Origin: CAYFIW01 sp964500645
GTDB taxonomy: Bacteria > Chloroflexota > Dehalococcoidia > Lucifugimonadales > UBA826
Direction of reading: 5' to 3'
Length of the DNA: 64,000 nt
Assembly: GCA_964500645.1 (NCBI GenBank)
Contig: CAZCOH010000005.1
Location: forward strand, 1 to 64,000
Both the position numbers and the translations under genes were made by a program. Below the pieces are notes generated by a model that worked only from the letters and a program-made list of their open reading frames with translations, was not told the DNA's origin and did no database searches. Below are positions 44,251 through 51,465 of the stretch, in pieces (position 1 is the first letter of the stretch; each line of letters opens with the position of its first letter).

Positions 44251-44754
44251 CTACCCTGTAGTACGACAATTATGTTCATAAATGTGTCGTAAAGCATCAT
44301 TGACCCTAAGTTTTGTCGACAATACTGTTTTCTCGGGGAATTGAGAGGGGTCAAAATAACCAATATCCAGACTTTCCTCCGAGGTAGCCAAAGTCCCTGA
44401 ATCTTTGTGGCAGATATAAACAGCTGCGACGTATTGAATAAGGTTCCCATCTGGATATTGGACGACTGTATAGTCAGATATATCAGAGTAGACCTTGATG
44501 AGGCAGCTAACATGAACACAGAGACCTGTTTCTTCATATACTTCTCTAACCGTGCACTCTTATAAAGATTCTCCAGGGTCTATCCCACCACCGGGCAATC
44601 CCCACCAATAATTGTCCGATCGTAATTGAAGTAGAACTTCATTTTTTTCGTTAAAAATTATCCCAGTCCCAGAAGCCCGCACATGATCCGGAATTCTAGT
44701 CAATGGCTCACCCGTGAAATCGGTTTGATGCATTAAATCTTCCGCCTCGATCAT
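44251..44754 (-). pseudogene. Nudix hydrolase interrupted by an in-frame TAA
   Basis: The frame runs from ATG 44754 to TAG at 44251-44253, 167 codons, but contains TAA at 44560-44562. Before it: LLQLRSDNYWWGLPGGGIDPGESL. After it, in the same frame: ECTVREVYEETGL, then VYSDISDYTVVQYPDG and ESLDIGYFD. The stop falls inside the Nudix box (G-x5-E-x7-REVYEETGL) at the third variable position, and the rest of the protein is intact. A single base change (for example from CAA, GAA or AAA) restores an open frame. It may be a recent nonsense mutation, a strain variant, or a sequencing error. Its ATG overlaps the upstream methyltransferase stop by four bases. Confidence 0.85.
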
Positions 44755-45368
44755 AATTTTCTAGCGCTCCCAACAATATTGGGAATTTTTACGAGAGTAT
44801 TTATTTCTAGATCAAAATCGTAAATTTCCACTTTTTCAAAATTAGATTTCATAAGAGCTCTTTTTAAATCCCTCTTAAGGTGACAACCCGTAGTGAAGAA
44901 CTGCCAGCAGGGGTCCAGGATTGTCTGGAAAGTATGACCAAACCTTTTGGTTGAAATAACATGTTCATAAAAATAAAAAACACCCCCTGGTTTGAGTACT
45001 CGATAGGCCTCTTCAATTACTTGATCTACATCGTCAACCATGCACAGGACCAACGTCGTAAACACCGAATCAAATGTACAATCCAAATACCCTAAGTCTT
45101 CCCCATAATACGATGTTAGAGAAGCATTTGTACCGATTTTAATTGCATTAGCAGAGAATTTTTTTCTCATATGAGGATCGGGCTCAGTGGCATCAATGCT
45201 GACACATCGATCAAGATACTTTAAATTGGCCCCTGTACCACCCCCTATTTCCAAGACCCGACCTCGACATTGCCCTGCGGTCATTTCTCTATATGGAATG
45301 ACTTTAGACTCAACTACGGCATTTAAAAGATCATAGAATTCCGCGAAAACCCATTTGGACAAGGACAA
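44751..45368 (-). CDS. SAM-dependent class I methyltransferase
   Basis: A 205-residue methyltransferase with the Rossmann motif VLEIGGGTGANLKYL near residue 36, DATEPD at motif II, FTTLVLCMVDDVDQVIEEAYRVLKPGGVFYFYEHV (shown as FTTLVLCMVDD and LKPGGVFYFYEHV) at motifs IV-VI. The sequence resembles METTL7/UbiE-like small-molecule or lipid methyltransferases, with a conserved GCHLKR segment near the C-terminus. Substrate unknown. Candidate start is TTG at 45368. First gene of a minus-strand unit with the Nudix and TPR genes; it follows the PLP-barrel genes 25 bases away. Confidence 0.82.
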   Translation of the reverse strand: MSLSKWVFAEFYDLLNAVVESKVIPYREMTAGQCRGRVLEIGGGTGANLKYLDRCVSIDATEPDPHMRKKFSANAIKIGTNASLTSYYGEDLGYLDCTFDSVFTTLVLCMVDDVDQVIEEAYRVLKPGGVFYFYEHVISTKRFGHTFQTILDPCWQFFTTGCHLKRDLKRALMKSNFEKVEIYDFDLEINTLVKIPNIVGSARKL

Positions 45369-45393
45369 TTTTAGTTACCGTGAGGAAAATCCA

Positions 45394-46485
45394 TTAATGA
45401 TGACAACCTCTTGCTGGTATATCCCAAACCGCTTCAACCAAATCGTCCCTAATCGCTATAAATGAGTCCCAACGATTCACCATGATGTCCTGTTGAGAAC
45501 TAAGTAAATGCAGTTTTGTTCCTTTTTGCAATGGTACTTTGAGCGGATCAAACCTTATTACGGAATGAGATGATTCCATTTTAATAAATTCTATATCTTC
45601 CATACCTTCTATGACTGGAGCAACCTTAAAAGGACCTCCTAGGCACTGAATACCAGCATCTATGAAGGCAAAATCGTCCTTGACATCAATCACCGTAGTT
45701 AAAATCTTACCTGCCATTTCAAAATCATCCATATATCCAGTCGGGGCGCTCATCAAGGCATATGTCCCTCCTTCAACTTCAGTTACACCTGGAATCTCAG
45801 CCGCAACATCGATAGTAAAAGTCTCTCCGGAAGAAACAATTTTTACTTCAATTCCTGCTTCTTCAATCGCCCTCTTTACATCTAAGCATTGTTCTATAAA
45901 TTTTTTCCCTTCAGTAAATCTGACTTCCCTGTCAGCCCAACCCTCTACCGTTTGGTGGCTCATAACTCCCAAAAATTCAACAGATGGTAATTCCTCTGCC
46001 AGTTCAGCTAGCCTCACTCCCTGTTCAGGAGTACGAACCCCTGCACGGCCCATTGATGTGTCCACTTCTATCAATACACCCAAATTAACTCCAGATGAAG
46101 TGGCGGTTTTGGATATTAAGGAAAGATTTTCCTCATTGTCGATGCATAATTTTATGTCCGCAATTTTCGCCAATGAACATAATCTAGAAAGCTTGCCTTG
46201 GTCCACCACTTCTGAAGTCACCAAAATATCACGTATGCCGGATTGGACCATAACTTCGGCTTCGGCCACCTTAGCTACGCATACACCCCCCACTGTACCT
46301 CCTCGATCAATTTGGCGTTGCAATACAACTGGGCTCTTTATATTTTTTGCATGCTGTCTCATTTTACATTCAGTCTCAGCATACATATTGGAAACAACGG
46401 AATAATTGTGATCTAGCCTCTCTATGTCAATAATAAGAGCAGGGGTTTCAATATTTTCGATGTGTGAACCTAATTGCGGATACAT
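45394..46485 (-). CDS. Alanine-racemase-fold PLP protein, D-threonine aldolase / D-serine dehydratase-like
   Basis: A 363-residue fold-type III PLP barrel. IETPALIIDIERLDHNYS opens it, and MRQHAKNIKSP holds the lysine that forms the aldimine, equivalent to RPHxK of D-threonine aldolase. Later blocks are VLIEVDTSMGRAGVRT and VSSGETFTIDVAAEIPGVTEVEGGTYALM. In the C-terminal domain the metal-binding HxC of D-serine dehydratase, or HxD of D-threonine aldolase, aligns with QQD, so one ligand is lost. Function is probably a D-amino acid lyase or related PLP enzyme; substrate unknown. It is followed on the same strand by a methyltransferase gene and preceded, 28 bases away, by a degenerate paralogue. 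Confidence 0.8.
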   Translation of the reverse strand: MYPQLGSHIENIETPALIIDIERLDHNYSVVSNMYAETECKMRQHAKNIKSPVVLQRQIDRGGTVGGVCVAKVAEAEVMVQSGIRDILVTSEVVDQGKLSRLCSLAKIADIKLCIDNEENLSLISKTATSSGVNLGVLIEVDTSMGRAGVRTPEQGVRLAELAEELPSVEFLGVMSHQTVEGWADREVRFTEGKKFIEQCLDVKRAIEEAGIEVKIVSSGETFTIDVAAEIPGVTEVEGGTYALMSAPTGYMDDFEMAGKILTTVIDVKDDFAFIDAGIQCLGGPFKVAPVIEGMEDIEFIKMESSHSVIRFDPLKVPLQKGTKLHLLSSQQDIMVNRWDSFIAIRDDLVEAVWDIPARGCHH

Positions 46486-46513
46486 GTCAAACCTCTAGTG
46501 TTATTTACTACGA

Positions 46514-47560
46514 TTAAAAATATCTACCTCTCGCTTCGACCTTCCAAATCGAAGTGAGAACACCATCGGACAAAACGTTCATATAATCGTATAAATTACA
46601 TGTATCAGAGATATTGGAAGGGATCAGGACAACCCTTTCAGCGAGTTCGCAATCGTTGCTCGGCTTACTGATTTCCAAAAACCCATGTTCTGCACTCATT
46701 TTGTCGACCCTTAATGAATCTTTATAAAGTAGATGCGGTAATCCGTTGTCTATTGAAATGGCCTTTTGTCCACAATCTATAAAAGCCTGATCTTCAATTG
46801 GCAAACTCATAATCGACGATACTACACCGATTAGTAGTTCATCTTTTTGAAGAGACTCATCCAATGTCCATATATTAGAACCATCAATTATCTCACTGGT
46901 CATCGGGGGTATGCTCGGTACGGCTGATTCCGATTCACAAATGGCAACAATGTCTGATTCCAAGTGTTCTTCCTGCGGATCGTCTAAACCCTGTATAAGG
47001 CGGGATAAGCTAGAGGAATCAGCGAGTTCATTACTGTGAGACCATTCAAAAAATATGCCTTGATAGGACAGAAAGCCATCCTTATCTTTTAGATATTCTT
47101 CATAGCGATTGACTGAAATCCCAAGTTCAGTGGGATTCAATGCAATTCTCAACAAAATCTTAAATTCACTATTCTTTTCTCCCCTAAATTGAGCTAATTC
47201 CTCAGCCTGTCCCAAATCATTCGCACATATAGTCAAACTACATTGTGTGATCAGCGATTGTAGAAGACTATTGGGATCTTCCAGAGGTAATCTGCCGACC
47301 AGAATATTCTTGACACCATGAGCTGCAAAAATAAGAGCCTCGGATAGGGTCTCCACATAAATCCTTTCTTCTCCAACAAAATGCGTTAAAGAAGGGGTCC
47401 TGTGCACGGAACCATTACTTCTAAATGTCCTATCGTCTCCCGCTAAGGTTTTGGATACACTTCGCCACTTTTTCTTATAGGCTTCCCCATCCAAAATGAG
47501 ACTTGGAGTATCTAACTCTTCAAGCTTGGTCCCAATAGACTTCTGAATTGGCCTTTCCAT
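46514..47560 (-). CDS. Degenerate paralogue of the D-threonine aldolase-like PLP protein
   Basis: A 348-residue protein that aligns from end to end with its neighbour at 45394: LDTPSLILDGEAYKK at the N-terminus, ISDTCNLYDYMNVLSDGVL and IWKVEARGRYF at the C-terminus. Yet the PLP lysine motif R-x-H-x-K is R-S-N-G-S, so the lysine and histidine are gone, and the metal-binding HxC aligns with N-x-S. The central barrel also carries an acidic insertion (DPQEEHLESDIVAICESESA). The frame is intact, so it is probably a non-catalytic relative and not a pseudogene. It is upstream of, and cotranscribed with, the active-looking copy; a role as a partner subunit is inference. Confidence 0.7.
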   Translation of the reverse strand: MERPIQKSIGTKLEELDTPSLILDGEAYKKKWRSVSKTLAGDDRTFRSNGSVHRTPSLTHFVGEERIYVETLSEALIFAAHGVKNILVGRLPLEDPNSLLQSLITQCSLTICANDLGQAEELAQFRGEKNSEFKILLRIALNPTELGISVNRYEEYLKDKDGFLSYQGIFFEWSHSNELADSSSLSRLIQGLDDPQEEHLESDIVAICESESAVPSIPPMTSEIIDGSNIWTLDESLQKDELLIGVVSSIMSLPIEDQAFIDCGQKAISIDNGLPHLLYKDSLRVDKMSAEHGFLEISKPSNDCELAERVVLIPSNISDTCNLYDYMNVLSDGVLTSIWKVEARGRYF

Positions 47561-47727
47561 AAATCCCTCTCGAGATGTTTTTCTTATAAAATATTCCTTG
47601 ATTCTCCCATAACAGAAAACAAATTATTCAGTGATTTGGTAAGAGAAAATCTACCAGATAGCGTACTGTTAAAATATCTCAGGAGCAAATCAAAGACTTG
47701 TTTTTAAAAAAACGGAATAACAAATAA

Positions 47728-48234
47728 ATGATCAAAACAGACAACATCGATTTGAAAGTTGAGATCTTGGCAAACGGCATATCTGAGGTTGATGGATATA
47801 TCCGACGCACGAATGACGATATTTTTTATCATGTTGTCGATGGTGCCAATGCCAGTAGTGGGAGTTTTTCCGTAGATAGTTTAGATTCGGCCCACATACA
47901 ATCGACGACGCGTGAGTCCAACTCAACATTTGTCTGGGTGGGTCTATCAGTCGTCTTAGGTTTATGTTTCTTTTTTATGATTGAAAATACTCTTCTTCAA
48001 CTCACTCTAGTGGGACTCTCAGGCCTGATGGGGCTGTACCTTTTATATGATCATTTCTCTCAGCCAAATGGCCTGCAGGTCGTTCTTTGCACCAAATCTT
48101 CTGAGATAAGGTTAAAAATCTTCGGTCACGGGCGAGGCATGGAACTAAGTGATTCATTACACAACATCACCGTAACCAATGTTCAGCCACTCGATGACAA
48201 CCCTGTCACTAAACGTCTATTTGCGCCAAGATAA
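47728..48234 (+). CDS. Hypothetical two-helix membrane protein
   Basis: A 168-residue protein with an N-terminal soluble domain of about 65 residues, two hydrophobic helices at about residues 68-105 (FVWVGLSVVLGLCFFFMI and LLQLTLVGLSGLMGLYLLY), and a C-terminal soluble domain with VVLCTKSSEIRLKIFGHG. I do not recognise it. Both soluble parts look cytoplasmic by their charge pattern, like a PH-domain-type membrane protein (bPH_2/YcxB), which is only a suggestion. It is divergent from the degenerate PLP gene, 167 bases apart, and convergent with tsaD, 11 bases between stops. Confidence 0.6.
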   Translation: MIKTDNIDLKVEILANGISEVDGYIRRTNDDIFYHVVDGANASSGSFSVDSLDSAHIQSTTRESNSTFVWVGLSVVLGLCFFFMIENTLLQLTLVGLSGLMGLYLLYDHFSQPNGLQVVLCTKSSEIRLKIFGHGRGMELSDSLHNITVTNVQPLDDNPVTKRLFAPR

Positions 48235-48245
48235 CTTTACACGCT

Positions 48246-49274
48246 CTAATCAGATAGGGATAACCCTGGAACTGCATCCATATCCCATTCAGTAGACCCA
48301 CATTCTTTGAAGCGATAGAAGGCGGCCGCCCCAATCATTGCTCCGTTATCCGTGCAAAGCCCGGGCCTTGGAGCAACAACAGGAACCTTAGACTCTCGTG
48401 AAAGAGTTTTCCGTAGTTCCGTATTAGCTGCAACCCCTCCACCAATAAGAATACCCTTCCCATCATACATATCTACAGCTTTCAAAGTTCGGGCCACCAA
48501 GCAATCTACTATGGCGTTTTGAAACGCCAATGCATAACTTCTGACTACACTCTCGGATGGACTATTATCATCTTGAATCGGATAGAAACCATCATCTTCC
48601 GCTCTCCTCACAACTGCAGTTTTTAGTCCACTAAAACTAAAATCCAGTGACCCTTTAATCACCGGCCTCGGAAAGGGATCAATATGATGATCTGTTTTTT
48701 CCGCTTCCCTTTGTATTTCCGGACCACCAGGAAACCCAAGTCTCAAAACCCTGGCAACTTTATCAAATGCCTCTCCAGCTGCATCATCACGAGTTTTTGC
48801 AAGCAACTCGTAATCTAAGTGTCCCTTCATCAAAACAAGCTCTGTATGTCCCCCCGAAGCTATTAAACAAACTAGAGGAAATTCCGTTCCTGATTTCTCA
48901 AACAGGCCTTCCAACCAACCTGAATATATATGACCCTCAAGATGATTAATCCCGATTAGAGGTTTATCCCATGCCATAGCGAACCCCTTTGCAGCATTGA
49001 CGCCGACCAAAAGAGACCCAGCCAGCCCGGGACCATGTGTTACAGCAATACCATCAATCTCTGATGGCATTAATTTAGCTAAATCAAGCGCCTCGTTAAC
49101 TACAGGGACCATTGTCGTAAGATGTTCTCTGGAACATATTTCAGGAATAATTCCACCATATCGTTCATGCATGTATGTTTGAGAGGAAACTACATTTGAT
49201 AGAACGGCGGACCCATCTTTTATCACCGCCGCAGCTGTGTCATCACACGAGGTCTCGATACCTAGAATATTCAT
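48246..49274 (-). CDS. tsaD: tRNA N6-adenosine threonylcarbamoyltransferase
   Basis: TsaD (Kae1/Gcp) installs N6-threonylcarbamoyl on A37 of ANN-decoding tRNAs with TsaB, TsaC and TsaE. The 342 residues match the family. The N-terminus GIETSCDDTAAAVI, the metal-binding INHLEGHIYSGWL (HxxxH), CLIASGGHTELVLM, DDAAGEAFDKVARVLRLGFPGGP, and the late aspartate in CTDNGAMIGAAAF are diagnostic. Its ATG overlaps the rpe stop by four bases, so it is the last gene of an argH-rpe-tsaD operon. TsaB, TsaC and TsaE are not in the window. Confidence 0.97.
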   Translation of the reverse strand: MNILGIETSCDDTAAAVIKDGSAVLSNVVSSQTYMHERYGGIIPEICSREHLTTMVPVVNEALDLAKLMPSEIDGIAVTHGPGLAGSLLVGVNAAKGFAMAWDKPLIGINHLEGHIYSGWLEGLFEKSGTEFPLVCLIASGGHTELVLMKGHLDYELLAKTRDDAAGEAFDKVARVLRLGFPGGPEIQREAEKTDHHIDPFPRPVIKGSLDFSFSGLKTAVVRRAEDDGFYPIQDDNSPSESVVRSYALAFQNAIVDCLVARTLKAVDMYDGKGILIGGGVAANTELRKTLSRESKVPVVAPRPGLCTDNGAMIGAAAFYRFKECGSTEWDMDAVPGLSLSD

Positions 49275-49951
49275 AGAGAATCAGCCGATACGGCCCTCTT
49301 TAAATCAAAGTATGCTTGGGTTACCGAAAAATCTGGATTAAATACGGCACTTCCAGCGACAACCAGATCAGCTCCCGCATTGTGTATTGATCTTATAGTG
49401 CTGATGTTCACCCCTCCATCAACTTGAATTTTCAATTTAAGTTGCTTCTTTACGATCTTCTCTCTAAGTTCGGATATTTTAACTAGCGACTCTTTTATAA
49501 AACTTTGTCCTCCGTAACCCGGCTCGACGGACATAATTAACACTTGGTCAATGATGTCCAAGTAAGGATAAATTTCCTTTAAAGAGGTTGATGGGTTAAG
49601 AGCCAAACAAGAATTCAATCCTAGATTCTTAATGATTCTCAAATCTGAGGCTGGGTTTGCAAGTGTTTCAATGTGTAAACTTACTGAATCGACCCCTGTG
49701 GCAGATAATTCTTCGGCAAATCGTATAGGAGAGACGACCATCATGTGTACGTCTATGAAGCCTGTAAAATTTTCCCTGACAGCGTGGATTATTTGAGTAC
49801 CAAAAGTTATAGGTGGAACAAACTGACCATCCATCATGTCGACATGAATGCCTGTAAACCCTGCAGTCTCAGCTTCCTTGAGCTGATTAGCCAGATTTGA
49901 AAAATCAGCCGACAGAATAGATGGATATATATCTAGATCACCCTCACCCAT
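49271..49951 (-). CDS. rpe: Ribulose-phosphate 3-epimerase
   Basis: Interconverts ribulose 5-phosphate and xylulose 5-phosphate in the pentose phosphate pathway. The 226-residue TIM barrel contains YPSILSADFSNL, GIHVDMMDGQFVPPITFG, the metal-binding histidines and aspartates in DVHMMV, SVEPGYGGQSF and KIQVDGGV. Start is the ATG at 49951, overlapping the argH stop region by eight bases. It is in a minus-strand operon between argH and tsaD. It could supply xylulose 5-phosphate to the transketolase-like enzyme, but that link is inference. Confidence 0.96.
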   Translation of the reverse strand: MGEGDLDIYPSILSADFSNLANQLKEAETAGFTGIHVDMMDGQFVPPITFGTQIIHAVRENFTGFIDVHMMVVSPIRFAEELSATGVDSVSLHIETLANPASDLRIIKNLGLNSCLALNPSTSLKEIYPYLDIIDQVLIMSVEPGYGGQSFIKESLVKISELREKIVKKQLKLKIQVDGGVNISTIRSIHNAGADLVVAGSAVFNPDFSVTQAYFDLKRAVSADSL

Positions 49952-51335
49952 TCATCTGCCCCTTTAATTGACTTTTGGCATCCTTCAATGCAACGGCGAC
50001 ACGAGACCTTGCAGTTCCTCCGTAAACATCTCTCGCATCTATTGAAGATTCCAACGTAATCCCTTTTACATCCGATTCAAAAAGATCTGAAAATTTCCTA
50101 AATTCCTCGATTGTTAGATTTTCGATCGACTTATTTTCTAATAAACAATAATCAGAAATTTTGTCAACTATGTTGTAGGCTTCCCTAAAGGGTATGCCTT
50201 TACCAACCAAATAATCTGCTATATCAGTCGCTAGCAGTAGGCCTGTAGAAGAAGAATTACTCGTAGCCTGCTGATTAATTGTCGCGCCCTCTAACATTCC
50301 TTTGAAAACCACCAATATACTTGAGAGTGAATCATAGGTATCGAAAAAGCCTTCCTTATCTTCCTGTAGATCTCTGTTATAAGTAAGAGGGAGACCCTTC
50401 AAAACAGTTAACAATGAAAGTAAATTTCCATATATTCTTCCTGTTTTACCACGGGAAATCTCAGCGAAATCAGGATTTCTTTTCTGTGGCATCATACTGC
50501 TTCCAGTCGTGTATTCAGGAGAAAGTGTGAGCCATCCAAATTCCTGTGAAGTCCATAAAATAACTTCTTCTGAAAACCTTGAAATATGCATCACACAGAT
50601 CGAAGCGGCATTTAAATAGTTCAATAGAAAATCGCGATCAGAGACCGCATCCATACTGTTTTTGCTTAATTCTGAAAACCCGAGTTCTCTAGCAACAAAT
50701 GATCTGTCTATGTCATAAGTCACGCCAGCTAGAGCCCCGCTTCCTAATGGCATAACATCCGAGGATTTATAGACAGCTTGAAATCTTTCAAAGTCACGGG
50801 TAAACATTTCGAAATAAGAAAGCAAATGATGAGCAAACAAAACGGGCTGGGCTTTTTGAAGGTGAGTGTATCCGGGAATAATAATCTCAGAATTAGATTC
50901 AGCTAAAATTAATACTTGTTCCTGAAGCTCTGTAATTAAAGTTAAAGTGTGCCTTGTCGCCTTCTTTACATACATACGCATGTCAAGACAAACTTGATCA
51001 TTTCTGGATCTACCGGTGTGCAGTTTACCGGCAACCGCTCCTATCTTTTCATGTAGACGGGATTCAATGTTCATATGGATGTCCTCTAAGGTCCTATCCC
51101 AAGGGAACTTCTCTATTTCAATCTCCTGTTCTATTTCAATAAGGGCATCGACTATCAGATCACAATCGGCGGACGGTATAATACCTTGGGCCGCCAACAT
51201 CTTTACGTGTGCAATCGAGCCGTCAATATCTTCTTTATATAGGCGCCTGTCATAATCAAGAGAAACAGTAAAATCTCCAACCAGCTTGGAAATGGTCTTC
51301 AATGCACCTTTTTTGTTCTGTGAATTCGCTTTCAT
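49944..51335 (-). CDS. argH: Argininosuccinate lyase
   Basis: Splits argininosuccinate into arginine and fumarate, the last step of arginine synthesis. The 463 residues match the family. Conserved lyase motifs: LHTGRSRNDQVCLDMR with the substrate histidine region, GYTHLQKAQPVLFAHHLL, and the fumarase-superfamily signature GSSMMPQKRNPDFAEISRGKTGR (described here in part). The serine-containing signature loop is the catalytic loop. First gene of argH-rpe-tsaD, with its own short leader upstream. Confidence 0.96.
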   Translation of the reverse strand: MKANSQNKKGALKTISKLVGDFTVSLDYDRRLYKEDIDGSIAHVKMLAAQGIIPSADCDLIVDALIEIEQEIEIEKFPWDRTLEDIHMNIESRLHEKIGAVAGKLHTGRSRNDQVCLDMRMYVKKATRHTLTLITELQEQVLILAESNSEIIIPGYTHLQKAQPVLFAHHLLSYFEMFTRDFERFQAVYKSSDVMPLGSGALAGVTYDIDRSFVARELGFSELSKNSMDAVSDRDFLLNYLNAASICVMHISRFSEEVILWTSQEFGWLTLSPEYTTGSSMMPQKRNPDFAEISRGKTGRIYGNLLSLLTVLKGLPLTYNRDLQEDKEGFFDTYDSLSSILVVFKGMLEGATINQQATSNSSSTGLLLATDIADYLVGKGIPFREAYNIVDKISDYCLLENKSIENLTIEEFRKFSDLFESDVKGITLESSIDARDVYGGTARSRVAVALKDAKSQLKGQMNG

Positions 51336-51396
51336 AAATAATCTGTATATCCGCTGCTCAGGACATTATTCCTTAGTATTTATCCCTTCCATAATA

Positions 51397-51438
51397 TACG
51401 AAATTATTACTGGGTCCAGCACTTCGTAATGCTATACT
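51397..51438 (+). promoter_or_regulatory. Putative promoter region of the DinG-like gene with a small inverted repeat
   Basis: TATACT at 51433-51438 is a plausible -10 element. TACGAA (51397-51402) and TTCGTA (51423-51428) form six-base inverted arms 20 bases apart just upstream. A DNA-damage operator would fit a helicase-nuclease gene, but it does not match the LexA boxes I know and six-base arms can arise by chance. Confidence 0.25.
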
Positions 51439-51465
51439 CAGTGAACATAAAGCAGGACCCTATTT

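Noticed and set aside
45662..46405. A 247-codon open frame on the plus strand, antisense to the PLP protein at 45394
   Set aside because: Low-complexity, serine- and threonine-rich translation with no ribosome-binding site, directly opposite a conserved gene. It reflects codon bias of the real gene.
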